A stretch of DNA of 64,000 bases from Streptomyces stelliscabiei (GCF_014873495.1 NZ_JADBGF010000001.1:5456001-5520000), one strand, 5' to 3'. Counted from the stretch's first letter, positions 48,278 to 57,045 are shown. Numbers and translations are program-made. The notes: generated by a model not told the origin, from the sequence alone.

Positions 48278-50335
48278 ATGGCACACCGCACCCGTACGAG
48301 ACGGCTCTTGGGGGCCATCGGCGTCACGGCCCTGGCCACCGGAACGGCCATGGCCACGACCTCGCTGCCGCTGGCGCACGCCGACACGGCCGCCGTCGCC
48401 TCGGTGACGGTCCGCCCCGACCCCTCCTACAAGGCGGCCGGCTTCGAGGGCTGGGGCACCAGCCTGGTGTGGTTCGCCAACGCCACCGGCGACTACCCCC
48501 CGGCGGTCCGCGAGAAGCTGGCCGACCTCCTCTTCGGCAAGGACGGCCTCGACCTCAACATCGCCCGCTACAACATCGGCGGCGGCAACGCCCCCGACGT
48601 CAAGGACTACCTGCGGGCCGGCGGCGCGGTGGAGGGCTGGTGGAAGGCTCCGGCGGGCACCACCCGCACGGACGTCGACTGGTGGAGCGCCGACGACAAG
48701 AACGACTGGAACAAGGACGCCGACGCCACCCAGCGCTGGTGGGTCGACCGCATCAAGAACGACATCGACCACTGGGAGACCTTCAGCAACTCCCCGCCGT
48801 GGTTCATGACGGAGAGCGGCTACGTCTCCGGCGGCTTCGACTCCTCCAAGGACCAGCTGAAGGCGAGTTCGGTCGACGACTTCGCCAAGTACCTGGTCGG
48901 CGCCACCGAGCGCCTGGAGAAGGCGCACCACATCAAGGTCGACACCCTCGACCCCTTCAACGAGCCCAACACCCCCTACTGGGGCACCAAGCTCGGCGCG
49001 GACGGCCAGCCCACCGGCGGCCGCCAGGAGGGCGCCCACATCGGCCCGGAGCTGCAGCAGAAGGTCCTCAAGGCGCTCGCCCCGGTCCTGGACAAGTCCC
49101 GTACGGACGCGGAGATCTCCGCGATGGACGAGACCAACCCGAGCATCTTCGCCACGAACTGGAACTCCTACCCGCAGGACGTCCGCGACCTCGTCGGCCA
49201 GATGAACGTCCACACCTACGGCACCGGCCAGCGCACCATGGTCCGTGACCTCGCCAAGGCGGCCGACAAGCCGCTGTGGATGAGCGAGGTCGAGGGCGAC
49301 TGGGGCGACGGCCAGAGCTTCACCGACATGCGCCCCGGCCTGGGCCTCGCCCAGCAGATGGTCAACGACCTGCGCGAACTGGAGCCCCAGGCCTGGGTCT
49401 TCTGGCAGCCGGTCGAGGACTACGACAACATGAAGCCGGGCGGCGAGTCCGCCAAGGGCGGCAACTGGGGCTCCATCCAGATGTCGTTCTCCTGCAAGTC
49501 GACGGACACGCTGAAGTCGTGCCCCATCTACACGAACACCAAGTTCGACACGGCCCGTAACTTCACGCACTACATCAAGCCGGGCGACCGCCTCATCAAG
49601 ACCGACGACACGTCGAGCACGGCGGCGGTCGCGAAGAAGGGCAAGAAGGCGACGGTCGTCCACGTCAACAGCACGACGGCACCGCGCGCGGTGACGCTCG
49701 ACCTCTCCCGCTTCGGCGACGTCGGCAAGCACGCGCGGGTCACCCCGGTGGTGACGGACGCCTCCGGCAAGCTGGTCCGCCAGAAGGCCGTGGACGTCCG
49801 GGACAAGAAGGCCACCATCACGGTTCCGGCCCAGTCGGTGACGTCGTTCCTGATCAGCAGCGTCTCGGGCGTCGCCGCCTCCGCCGCCGAGCTGCAGGAC
49901 GACCACACCTACACCCTGACCGGCGTCCAGAGCAGCAAGAACCTCGCCGTCGCCGCCGACGGCAAGAGCCTGGTCATCAAGAACCCCAACACGACCGCCG
50001 CGGCCGGCCAGCGATGGACCTTGGACCGCGTCGGCACCGGCCCGACGGACAACCGCACCCGCTACGTCCTGACCGAGGCGGCCTCCCACAAGCGCCTGGC
50101 GGTCCGCAGCGGCTCCCTGGTCGCCGAGCCCGACACGGGCACCCGCGACAAGGCCGCCCAGTGGATCCTCTCCACCACCGGCGACTCCACCTGGACCCTG
50201 GTCAACGCGGCCACCGGCCAACTCACCGACGTCGGCGGCCAGTCCACCAACGACGGCGCGGGCGTGGGCCTCTGGATCCCCAACTCGGGCTCGAACCAGC
50301 GCTGGAAGCTGACGGATGTGACGCCGGCTTCGTAG
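48278..50335 (+). CDS. Secreted GH30-family glycanase with ricin-type lectin domain
   Basis: 685 aa. Signal peptide at 1-37 (R-R-L-L-G-A-I-G-V-T-A-L...A-H-A). The barrel and side beta domain of GH30 cover about 40-530: E229 in F-N-E-P-N is the acid/base, and E337 in W-M-S-E-V-E-G is the nucleophile. G-F-E-G-W-G-T-S-L-V-W-F at the start is typical of GH30 endo-beta-1,6-galactanases. Residues about 545-680 form a beta-trefoil lectin domain (Q-R-W-T-L, A-A-Q-W-I-L, N-Q-R-W-K-L). It should cut beta-1,6-linked galactan or glucan in plant or fungal polymer outside the cell. It is under LacI control by layout and followed by a terminator. Confidence 0.9.
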   Translation: MAHRTRTRRLLGAIGVTALATGTAMATTSLPLAHADTAAVASVTVRPDPSYKAAGFEGWGTSLVWFANATGDYPPAVREKLADLLFGKDGLDLNIARYNIGGGNAPDVKDYLRAGGAVEGWWKAPAGTTRTDVDWWSADDKNDWNKDADATQRWWVDRIKNDIDHWETFSNSPPWFMTESGYVSGGFDSSKDQLKASSVDDFAKYLVGATERLEKAHHIKVDTLDPFNEPNTPYWGTKLGADGQPTGGRQEGAHIGPELQQKVLKALAPVLDKSRTDAEISAMDETNPSIFATNWNSYPQDVRDLVGQMNVHTYGTGQRTMVRDLAKAADKPLWMSEVEGDWGDGQSFTDMRPGLGLAQQMVNDLRELEPQAWVFWQPVEDYDNMKPGGESAKGGNWGSIQMSFSCKSTDTLKSCPIYTNTKFDTARNFTHYIKPGDRLIKTDDTSSTAAVAKKGKKATVVHVNSTTAPRAVTLDLSRFGDVGKHARVTPVVTDASGKLVRQKAVDVRDKKATITVPAQSVTSFLISSVSGVAASAAELQDDHTYTLTGVQSSKNLAVAADGKSLVIKNPNTTAAAGQRWTLDRVGTGPTDNRTRYVLTEAASHKRLAVRSGSLVAEPDTGTRDKAAQWILSTTGDSTWTLVNAATGQLTDVGGQSTNDGAGVGLWIPNSGSNQRWKLTDVTPAS

Positions 50336-50368
50336 CCGCCGGAAGCGACCGTCCACGGCCCACGAGGG

Positions 50369-50392
50369 AGCCCCAGGCATCGTCCTGGGGCT
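50369..50392 (+). terminator. Terminator of the GH30 gene
   Basis: agccccagg (50369-50377) pairs with cctggggct (50384-50392), loop catcgt, followed by a T-richer stretch ttcttcgtg. It is 34 bp after the stop codon. Confidence 0.88.
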
Positions 50393-50450
50393 TCTTCGTG
50401 CCTTCGTGCCTTCGCGCCTTCGTGCCTTTGTGTCTTTGTGCTTGCGGGCT
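50392..50450. repeat. Tandem ccttcgtg-type octamers
   Basis: About seven imperfect copies of ccttcgtg run from the terminator end to 50450 (tcttcgtg, ccttcgtg, ccttcgcg, ccttcgtg, cctttgtg, tctttgtg, cttgcggg). They decay progressively. This is likely slippage, with no gene across it. Confidence 0.8.
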
Positions 50451-50643
50451 CTGGTACCAGCTCCCCTCCGCTCCGCCCGATGGTCAGCCTTACCGCGCGT
50501 CGAGCGGCCCTCCGCCGGTGGTCTGTGCCTGTGCCTGTCATGTGGCGGATCCTGTCAGTCGGCGCTGACAGCACCCGCGCATACCCGACGTTGCTGCCGC
50601 AGCGTCGCTCCGACGCTCGTACGGGCGCGCCGAACCCTGGCGT

Positions 50644-50955
50644 GTGGCGCTGAAAGGGACGCGTAACCCCCGCCTTCAGGAGGTGCGTGCGTGGGCCCCT
50701 CACGGCCGCCCCACCTACGCCGAGTGGGACGACGCGCTCGACGCGGGGCGGCTGCCCCACCCCGGCCGCGCCCAGGGAAACTGCACGGTGCTCTACGTCG
50801 ACGGCCGGCCCTCACAGATCGGTCACTGGGGGGTCACGGCCGATTGGATCCGCAGCCAGGGCGAGGAGTCGTCGCGGGATGCGGCGGAGTCGGCTCGAAC
50901 AGTCGAGAAGGCTTGCGTCGTGGCAGGGCTGCCCTGTGCGCCCGCTAGCCGGTGA
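50644..50955 (+). CDS. Hypothetical protein
   Basis: 103 aa from GTG 50644, or 90 aa from GTG 50683. The chain reads like a real protein (H-G-R-P-T-Y-A-E-W-D-D-A-L, then T-V-L-Y-V-D-G-R-P-S-Q-I-G-H-W-G), with a D-W-I-R-S-Q-G-E-E helix. AGGAG at 50679-50683 would suit a start just after it, but no clean codon lies there. It might be the tail of a longer lost gene. No family recognised. Confidence 0.45.
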   Translation: MALKGTRNPRLQEVRAWAPHGRPTYAEWDDALDAGRLPHPGRAQGNCTVLYVDGRPSQIGHWGVTADWIRSQGEESSRDAAESARTVEKACVVAGLPCAPASR

Positions 50956-51210
50956 CGCCTGGCGGCAACTCGGCCCCTTCGCGGTCTCACACACCCCGAC
51001 GTTCGGGATCTGGACCGTGAGCCGGGCCGGGCCGCCGCCGCGACGGTGCCGCATCGCGTGAGGCGTCGTGCGTGGCCTCGGTCGCGAGTCCGGTCACCTG
51101 GAAAGAATGTCCGGTGCACCGAACCTCCGCCGGGCAATACCCCTCTTGAGGTGCGTAGGCGCGCATCGACCTGGCGCGCCGATTCGTACGCGAGGGGAAT
51201 CCGTAACTTC

Positions 51211-51750
51211 ATGAAGAGCAAGCTGACCGTCATGGCCCTTGCAGCCGTCGTCGTCGCCGGTACTGCCGCCACCGCCTTACCTGCCTCGGCCGCCGCCAAG
51301 GCCGCGCCCACCCGCTGCCACACGGCCGACCTGAAGGCCGGCTTCGCCACCGGGGGTGACGCCGCGCCGGAGATGGGGCAGACCGAGAAGCAGACGCAGG
51401 CGTACATCTGGTTCACCAACCAGAGTGAGCGCACCTGCACCCTGTCCGGCTTCGCCGGTGTCGACATGGTCGGCGCGCAGACGACCGACGGCACCTGGTC
51501 ACTGGTGCGCTCCTCCAGGACGCCCTCGAAGCTGACCCTGGAGCCGGGCGACACGGTGGACTTCAGCATCACGCTGCTCCCGGTGGCCGCTTCCACTCCG
51601 AAGGCGGAGAAGTTCGTTCCGGCGAAGTTCGTGGTGACCCCGCCTAACGAGACGAAGTCCTTCACCCTGAAATGGCCGTTCGGCGGCCAGATCCTGAAGC
51701 AGGACGGCGCCACCCACCCGGGCACCTTCCTCGACCCGATCGGGCTGTGA
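51211..51750 (+). CDS. Secreted DUF4232-type protein, TTA-containing
   Basis: 179 aa from the ATG at 51211. Signal peptide M-K-S-K-L-T-V-M-A-L-A-A-V-V-V-A-G-T-A, ending A-S-A-A. The mature region has T-R-C-H-T-A-D-L-K near the start and W-F-T-N-Q-S-E-R-T-C-T-L-S-G-F-A-G-V later, which is the two-Cys beta-sandwich of the DUF4232 family. Leu23 is a TTA codon at 51277-51279, so translation should depend on the bldA tRNA and thus on growth stage. Other Leu codons nearby are C-rich. The role is unknown; family members are secreted or lipid-linked in actinobacteria. Single gene. Confidence 0.85.
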   Translation: MKSKLTVMALAAVVVAGTAATALPASAAAKAAPTRCHTADLKAGFATGGDAAPEMGQTEKQTQAYIWFTNQSERTCTLSGFAGVDMVGAQTTDGTWSLVRSSRTPSKLTLEPGDTVDFSITLLPVAASTPKAEKFVPAKFVVTPPNETKSFTLKWPFGGQILKQDGATHPGTFLDPIGL

Positions 51751-51878
51751 CCATCCTGACCTGCGTCTGAGCCCTCCTCAGGCGGTATCGGCGGCGGCCA
51801 CCGCCGGACTCGCGGTACGAGTCGAGGCCCCTGGGCGGAGCGGTGGCCACGTCCGAGAGGCGGTACGCCTGCCTTCCC

Positions 51879-52295
51879 TCAGACCTTGATGACGGTGATG
51901 CGGGAGCCGCACAGGGCGGTCAGGTCCTCGGGGTCCGAGGTGAGGACCGTCGTGGGGCCGGGGGCGGCGAGGGCGGTGGCGCCGAGCATGGCGCCGATGG
52001 CGTACTTGTGGCCGTGCAGGCGCGCGTCGGCGAGGAGTTCGGCGGCGTGGCGGGCGATGGGCTCGGTGACCGGTTCGATGACGAGACGGGAGAGGGTCCA
52101 TTCGAGGGCCGGGCGGTTGATCCGGGGATGGATCACTTCCGCGAGGGTGGCCGCGGAAGTGATCACCCGCAGATCATCGGCGCGGGCGAGGGCGAGCCAG
52201 CCGGTGACGGTGCGGTCGCGGAGAACGGCCTTCGCCAGCCCTTCGCTGTCCAGGACCAGGGTGCCGCCGGGGGCGGCGGCCGAGGAGCGGGTCAT
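51879..52295 (-). CDS. PIN-domain toxin-like protein with a changed acidic residue
   Basis: 138 aa. PIN domain: L-V-L-D-S-E-G-L-A-K holds the first Asp near residue 16, A-A-T-L-A-E-V-I-H holds the middle Glu, and V-L-T-S-D-P-E-D-L the last Asp. The third acidic position in H-K-Y-A-I-G-A-M-L-G-A is a Gly where homologues usually have Asp (H-K-Y-A-I-D-A-M as remembered). PIN toxins are Mg-dependent RNases of VapBC systems, so this change may reduce activity. Its ATG at 52295 overlaps the antitoxin stop as ATGA; the pair is one operon. Cytoplasmic. Confidence 0.82.
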   Translation of the reverse strand: MTRSSAAAPGGTLVLDSEGLAKAVLRDRTVTGWLALARADDLRVITSAATLAEVIHPRINRPALEWTLSRLVIEPVTEPIARHAAELLADARLHGHKYAIGAMLGATALAAPGPTTVLTSDPEDLTALCGSRITVIKV

Positions 52296-52555
52296 GCGGC
52301 GCTCGCACCGCCGTGCGCCTGCTGCCGTCGGGCCTCGTGCAGCTGGTCGCGCAGGGCCTGGATCTCTTCGTCGGTGACGGGCCCGTGCTCGGCCTCGGCG
52401 ACCTGGATGAGCTCGTTGAGATTGTCCCGCTCGATCTGGCGTGCGACGGCGGCGGCCACATAGGCGGACAGGCCGGAGGGGCCGCTGCGGGCTTTGGCCG
52501 CCTCGGCGATGTCGCGCGGCATGGTGATCGAGTACTTGCCGGTAGGGTCACTCAT
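52292..52555 (-). CDS. Antitoxin-like protein of the PIN pair
   Basis: 87 aa from the ATG at 52555. The beginning K-Y-S-I-T-M-P-R-D-I-A-E-A-A-K-A-R-S-G looks like a ribbon-helix-helix (beta strand then two helices, S-G-L-S-A-Y-V-A-A-A-V-A-R-Q-I-E). The C-terminal half is charged and would wrap the toxin. It overlaps the toxin by four bases. TAGGAT at about 52566-52561 is close to the start, so a leaderless mRNA is possible. The pair likely autoregulates from here. A longer start at 52606 exists but is less likely. Confidence 0.82.
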   Translation of the reverse strand: MSDPTGKYSITMPRDIAEAAKARSGPSGLSAYVAAAVARQIERDNLNELIQVAEAEHGPVTDEEIQALRDQLHEARRQQAHGGASAA

Positions 52556-52779
52556 GCTACTTATCCTACCTCCAATCCTCCTCCTGGTCCTGCGTCGAAG
52601 CCCCACATGTCACGCCATATACGCCGCGCAGAGCACCGGTCCATCGAATCGCAGACCACGCTGACCAGCACGAACCTTGTGACAGAGACTCAGCAACTGC
52701 TTCACTGTGGCGACCTACGGGCCGTGTGGCAGTCTCGCCATCTCCGCTGCTGTCATGCCGTCATCCAGGAAGCGGGGGC

Positions 52780-53655
52780 ATGAACGATTCAGCGCTGATC
52801 ACGACCGGTTTGCCCGTCGCGCTCGCCGTCATCATGTTCGGCCTCGGGCTCTCGCTCACCACGGGCGACTTCAAGCGGGTGGCCCGTTCGCCGAAGGCGG
52901 TCGTATTCGCCCTGACCGTGCAGGTAGCGGTCCTGCCACTGCTCGCCTTCGGGCTGGTCGAACTCTTCGACGTGGACCCGCTGCTCGCCGTGGGCGTGAT
53001 GCTGCTGGCCGCCTCCCCGGGCGGCACCACCGCCAACCTCTTCAGCCACCTGTTCCGCGGCGATGTGGCGTTCAACATCACCCTCACCGCCATCAATTCC
53101 GTGCTGGCCGCCGTCACCATTCCCCTCATCACCAACCTGGCCATCAACCACTTCGATGCCGAGGGCGACCTGGGACTGCAGTTCGGCAAGGTGCTGCAAG
53201 TGATCGCCATCGTGCTCGTCCCGGTCGGTCTCGGGATGCTCGTCCGGAAGCGCTCCGCGGACTTCGCCGCCCGCGCGGACCGCCCGGTCCGCGTGTTCTC
53301 CATCGTCATCCTGGTCGCGGTGTCCCTGGGGGCGCTGTTGGGAGAGCGGGAGAACCTCGCGGACTACCTTCGCCAAGTCGGCCTGGTCACCGGACTCTTC
53401 TGTCTGGCAAGCCTCGGTATCGGCTACGGCGGCGCCAAGGCCCTTCGCCTGAACGAGCCCCAGGCTGTCGCCAGCGCCATGGAGGTGGGCATCCACAACA
53501 CCACGGTGGCCCTCACCATCGCCCTGAGCATTCTCGACAGCACCGAGGTGGCGGTTCCCAGCGCTGTCTACTCGGTTCTCATGTATGTGTTGGCGACGGC
53601 TTTCGGCTACGCCATCACCCGGAACCGCTCAGAGATTCCCTCGACGGCGAGCTGA
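52780..53655 (+). CDS. Bile acid:sodium symporter family (BASS) transporter
   Basis: 291 aa from the ATG at 52780, with AGGAAG upstream; a GTG at 52726 would add 18 residues. About nine to ten hydrophobic helices are visible. Family signatures are F-G-L-G-L-S-L-T-T-G-D-F near residue 20 and A-S-P-G-G-T-T-A-N-L-F-S-H-L near 78, with E-V-G-I-H-N-T in the C half, which binds sodium in ASBT-type carriers. It probably imports an organic anion with sodium; the substrate cannot be told. It stands next to a SLOG-like gene whose start is 35 bp later, so they may be co-transcribed. Confidence 0.88.
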   Translation: MNDSALITTGLPVALAVIMFGLGLSLTTGDFKRVARSPKAVVFALTVQVAVLPLLAFGLVELFDVDPLLAVGVMLLAASPGGTTANLFSHLFRGDVAFNITLTAINSVLAAVTIPLITNLAINHFDAEGDLGLQFGKVLQVIAIVLVPVGLGMLVRKRSADFAARADRPVRVFSIVILVAVSLGALLGERENLADYLRQVGLVTGLFCLASLGIGYGGAKALRLNEPQAVASAMEVGIHNTTVALTIALSILDSTEVAVPSAVYSVLMYVLATAFGYAITRNRSEIPSTAS

Positions 53656-53689
53656 GCCCGTGAGCGCGTACGGAGAGGGAGGGACGGCC

Positions 53690-54181
53690 GTGACGACCAT
53701 CGCGGTGACCGGGCATCTTGATCTGACCGAGAACACCGTCCCCCTCGTGCGGGCGGCCCTGGACGCGCTGCTCCGGCCGTACGCCGCCGACGGGGGGCTC
53801 ATCGGGGTGTCGTGTGTCGCCAAGGGGGCCGACACCCTGTTCGCCGAGGCCGTGCTCGCGCTCGGGGGGCGGCTGGTCGTCGTCACGCCGTCGCGGGACT
53901 ACCGCCGGAACACGGTCGAGGCCGAGCACGGGGCGTCCTACGACCGGCTGGTCGAAGCCGCCGAGGAGGTCGTCGCGCTGCCCTACGAGACGGCAGGACG
54001 GCAGGCATACGAGGCCGCCAACGCCGTACTCGTCGCGCGCGCCGACCGACTCGTCGCCGTATGGAACGGCGCACCGCCCACCGGCAACGGCGGCGGCACC
54101 GCCGACGCCGTCCTCGACGCCCGAGCGGCCGGCATCCCCGTGGACGTGGTGTGGCCGGACGGGGCCGCCCGGCGGGGCTGA
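53690..54181 (+). CDS. SLOG-superfamily-like nucleotide-binding protein
   Basis: 163 aa from GTG 53690 with GGAGAGGGAGGG upstream; GTG 53660 is an alternative. The fold is a Rossmann-like pattern: T-T-I-A-V-T-G-H-L-D-L begins the first strand and loop, then G-L-I-G-V-S-C-V-A-K-G-A-D-T-L-F-A with an acidic strand end, and R-L-V-V-V-T-P-S-R-D-Y, then A-D-R-L-V-A-V-W-N-G-A. This resembles the SLOG proteins (DprA-, LOG-, TIR-linked folds) that bind nucleotides or nucleotide-derived signals. The specific ligand is unknown. A 10-bp terminator-like hairpin follows. Confidence 0.65.
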   Translation: MTTIAVTGHLDLTENTVPLVRAALDALLRPYAADGGLIGVSCVAKGADTLFAEAVLALGGRLVVVTPSRDYRRNTVEAEHGASYDRLVEAAEEVVALPYETAGRQAYEAANAVLVARADRLVAVWNGAPPTGNGGGTADAVLDARAAGIPVDVVWPDGAARRG

Positions 54182-54207
54182 GGGAAGCGGGGGAGAGCGG
54201 GTCCCTC

Positions 54208-54231
54208 GGGGGTGCGGGTGGCCGCACCCCC
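54208..54231 (+). terminator. Hairpin after the SLOG-like gene
   Basis: gggggtgcgg (54208-54217) pairs with ccgcaccccc (54222-54231), loop gtgg. It is 26 bp after the stop codon. Confidence 0.85.
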
Positions 54232-54331
54232 GGTTCGGTGAGGGTCGCATGGTCCTGGGCACTCGGGTGCGGGACCGTGGAGTGAGGCGGGTTCCGCGAG
54301 CGCACGGTTCCCAGACGGAGGGAGACTCCCC

Positions 54332-54553
54332 ATGAAGTCGACGCGGCCTTCGAAGCCGAGCGCCACCGGGACGGAGACGCACGCCCCCGAGGCACGGGAC
54401 GACGGCGGGTTCGGCCCGTTCCTCGTCGCGTGGGACCGGGCGCACCCCGCCCCCGTCGCCGACCCCGACTGGCGGCATCTTCTGGACGAGATGGTGCACC
54501 CCGGCACCACCCGGGCGTTCCACCGGCTGGCCGAGGCCAGGGCGGTGGCCTGA
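54332..54553 (+). CDS. Small conserved-looking protein
   Basis: 73 aa from the ATG at 54332 with GGAGGGAGA upstream, a good start. The second half has F-L-V-A-W-D-R-A-H-P-A-P-V-A-D-P-D-W-R-H-L and L-D-E-M-V-H-P-G-T-T-R-A-F-H-R-L. Cytoplasmic, no motif. It converges with helR and shares the hairpin behind it. Function unknown. Confidence 0.65.
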   Translation: MKSTRPSKPSATGTETHAPEARDDGGFGPFLVAWDRAHPAPVADPDWRHLLDEMVHPGTTRAFHRLAEARAVA

Positions 54554-54558
54554 GACGT

Positions 54559-54596
54559 CGTCGTCCTGACCGCGTCGGGAGGAAGTCAGGACGACG
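54559..54596. terminator. Hairpin between convergent genes
   Basis: cgtcgtcctgac (54559-54570) pairs with gtcaggacgacg (54585-54596), loop 14 bases. It lies between the 54332 gene (ends 54553) and helR (ends 54627). Confidence 0.75.
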
Positions 54597-54614
54597 TCGG
54601 GATGACCGTCGGCC

Positions 54615-54679
54615 GCGTCGCCCGTGTCATCGCGACGTCAGGACGACCAACCGCTGCGTCGCCCGTGTCATCGCGACGT
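54615..54679. repeat. 24-bp direct repeat across the helR stop codon
   Basis: gcgtcgcccgtgtcatcgcg plus acgt is present at 54615-54638 and again, exactly, at 54656-54679, a 41-bp period. The second copy codes for the motif-VI-like V-A-M-T-R-A-T of the helicase. The first copy holds the stop codon after T-S-R. A local duplication seems likely to have set the present end of the gene. Confidence 0.9.
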
Positions 54680-56870
54680 AGTGGTCCACCGCCCCCTCGA
54701 TGCCCTCGCCGAAGTCCTCCGGATCGATGAGGACCACGAGGTCGAATTCGAGGCCCTTCGACAGCTCGGGGGTCAGGGTGCGGACCCGGGGCGACGTAGG
54801 GGTCGTACGGGGCGGCGGCCCCGGCGCCGCGATGACGCAGGCGATGCCGTCCGCGTGGGCGGCCAGCCACGTCTCCAGGGCCTCGTCCAGGTCCGAGACC
54901 GGGCCGTGCACGACCGGTACGCCCCCGCTGCGGATCGACGTCGGGACGTTCGCGTCCGGGAGCACCGCCCGGATCACCGGCTCCGCCTCCGTCATGATCT
55001 CCTCCGGCGTCCGGTAGTTGATCGTCAGGGACGCCAGGGTGACGCGGTCGAGGCCCACGCGCTTCAGGCGTTCCTGCCAGGACTCCGTGAAGCCGTGCCG
55101 GGCCTGGGCGCGGTCGCCGACGATCGTGAAGCTCCGGGACGGGCAGCGCTGCAACAGCATCTGCCACTCCGCGTCCGTCAGCTCCTGCGCCTCGTCCACG
55201 ACGACATGGGCGAACGGACCGGCGAGCAGGTCGGGGTCGGCGACGGCCAGCTCGGAGTCGTCCACCAGGCTGACCTGCGCGTCCTCGCCCCGGAGCATGT
55301 TCACCAGGCCGATGCCCTCGTCCCCGTCGGCGCCGGAGTTGGCCACGGCCTGGACCAGGTTGTCGACGACCTGGCTCATGCGCTCGCGCTGCGCGGCGAG
55401 GGTCGCCGCGTGCCGGCGCTTGCGGCGGGCCGTCTCCGGGTCGCCGAGGCGCTGACGGGCCGCGTCCAGGAGGGGAAGGTCGGACGTCGTCCAGGCCTGG
55501 GGCTCCTCGCGCTGGAGGCGCTGAACCTCCTCGCGGCTGAGCCAGGGCGCGCACATCCGCAGGTACGCCGGCACCGACCACAGGTCTCCGACCAGGTCCG
55601 CCGCCTCCAGCAGGGGCCAGGCACGGTTGAAGGTCGTGACCAGGTCGCGGTTCTGGAGGAGGGACCTGCGCAGGAGCGCGGGGGTGGGGGCGGCGGTGGT
55701 CTCCGGGTCGGGATCGGGGTCGGCCTCGGCGTCGTGCTTGTCCGTCAGGATCGTCAGGAGCTCCTCCCAGACCTGGTGCCGGGCCTCGTTGTGCGGGGTG
55801 CCGGGTTCCGCCGCGTCGAAGGCGGCCGCCCAGTCCTCGGGACTCAGCCAGATGTCGGACCAGGGGGTGGTGACCGTCATGCCCTTGGCGGGGGGTTCCT
55901 CGTAGAAGCGGACGGCCTTCTCGATCGAGCCGACCAGAGCCGCCGACGACTTCAGGCGCGCCACCTCCGGGTCGCCCTCCGTACCGGCCGCCGCCCCTTC
56001 CGCGACCAGGTCGCGCAGGATGCACGTCTGTACGCCCTCCTCGCCGAGGCTCGGGAGCACGTCGGCGACGTAGGAGAGGTACGGGCGGTGCGGACCCACG
56101 AAGAGGACGCCGCCCCTGCGGTGGCCGAGCCGGGGGTCGGAGTGGAGGAGGTACGCCGAGCGGTGCAGGGCGACGACGGTCTTGCCGGTGCCGGGGCCGC
56201 CGTCCACGACCAGCGCGCCCCGGGAACTCGCGCGGATGATGGCGTCCTGGTCGGCCTGGATGGTGCCGAGGACGTCCCGCATGCGCTCTGACCGGTTGGT
56301 GCCGAGGCTGGCGATGAAGGCCGACTGGTCGTCGAGGGCGGCGGCGTGGTGGCCGGTGCGTCCGTCCAGTTCGTCGCGGGAGAACACCTCGTCCCAGTAG
56401 TCGCTGATCCGGCCGTTCGTCCAGCGGTAGCGGCGGCGGCTCGTCAGGCCCATCGGGTTGGCGTGGGTCGCGCCGAAGAACGGCTCGGCGGCCGGGGAGC
56501 GCCAGTCGATCAGCAGACGGCGGCCGGTCGCGCTGTCCGTGAGGCCGAGGCGGCCGATGTGGACGGGGTCGGGGTCGTCCGGGCTCACCATGTGGCCCAG
56601 GCACAGGTCCAGGCCGAAGCGGCGCAGGGTGCGCAGGCGGGCGGTCAGACGGTGGACCTCCGTGTCCCGGTCCATCGCGTGCCGGCCCATCCCGCCGGGA
56701 GCCCTGCGTGCGGCGTCGAGCTGGGCGGACACCTCGGCGATCGACCGGTCGAGACAGTCGGCGAGCGCGGCGAAGTACCGCTCGTCGGCGGCGATCAGCG
56801 CCGGGTCGGCCTTGGCGGAGAGGCGGTCGGGGAGGTCGAACGCGCTGGGGCTGGTGGTCGGGGGGTTCAT
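54627..56870 (-). CDS. helR: HelR-type SF1 helicase-like ATPase (RNA polymerase recycling)
   Basis: 747 aa from the ATG at 56870, with GGAG upstream. UvrD/Rep-like ATPase: Walker A G-G-P-G-T-G-K-T near residue 225, Walker B V-V-V-D-E-A-Q-E-L, T-I-N-Y-R-T-P-E-E-I, and V-A-M-T-R-A-T-Q-R-L at the C-terminus. The coiled N-terminal 120 residues and the long insert between the core halves agree with the HelD/HelR group, which pries stalled RNA polymerase from DNA; in Streptomyces HelR gives tolerance to rifamycins by clearing them from the polymerase. Its upstream region shows no clear rifamycin-associated palindrome by eye. The C-terminus ends in a 24-bp duplication. Cytoplasmic. Confidence 0.9.
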   Translation of the reverse strand: MNPPTTSPSAFDLPDRLSAKADPALIAADERYFAALADCLDRSIAEVSAQLDAARRAPGGMGRHAMDRDTEVHRLTARLRTLRRFGLDLCLGHMVSPDDPDPVHIGRLGLTDSATGRRLLIDWRSPAAEPFFGATHANPMGLTSRRRYRWTNGRISDYWDEVFSRDELDGRTGHHAAALDDQSAFIASLGTNRSERMRDVLGTIQADQDAIIRASSRGALVVDGGPGTGKTVVALHRSAYLLHSDPRLGHRRGGVLFVGPHRPYLSYVADVLPSLGEEGVQTCILRDLVAEGAAAGTEGDPEVARLKSSAALVGSIEKAVRFYEEPPAKGMTVTTPWSDIWLSPEDWAAAFDAAEPGTPHNEARHQVWEELLTILTDKHDAEADPDPDPETTAAPTPALLRRSLLQNRDLVTTFNRAWPLLEAADLVGDLWSVPAYLRMCAPWLSREEVQRLQREEPQAWTTSDLPLLDAARQRLGDPETARRKRRHAATLAAQRERMSQVVDNLVQAVANSGADGDEGIGLVNMLRGEDAQVSLVDDSELAVADPDLLAGPFAHVVVDEAQELTDAEWQMLLQRCPSRSFTIVGDRAQARHGFTESWQERLKRVGLDRVTLASLTINYRTPEEIMTEAEPVIRAVLPDANVPTSIRSGGVPVVHGPVSDLDEALETWLAAHADGIACVIAAPGPPPRTTPTSPRVRTLTPELSKGLEFDLVVLIDPEDFGEGIEGAVDHYVAMTRATQRLVVLTSR

Positions 56871-57045
56871 GTCAATCGCTCCGAACGCTCCGAATGGGGG
56901 GTTGTCTACGACCATGGGTGCTGCTGGGTGTCCTGCCTGCGGTGTTACTGGTCCTCCTGGGGTGTGTGGGACAAGCCTGCACGGTCGGTGGTGCGGGGCG
57001 CGTGGTGGGTGTCGCCCGGCGGGTGTCGCTCGGCAGGTGGGTGGC

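Noticed and set aside
56871..57045. Rifamycin-associated palindrome upstream of helR
   Set aside because: No 19-bp palindrome of the expected pattern is visible between helR and the glycosyltransferase gene.
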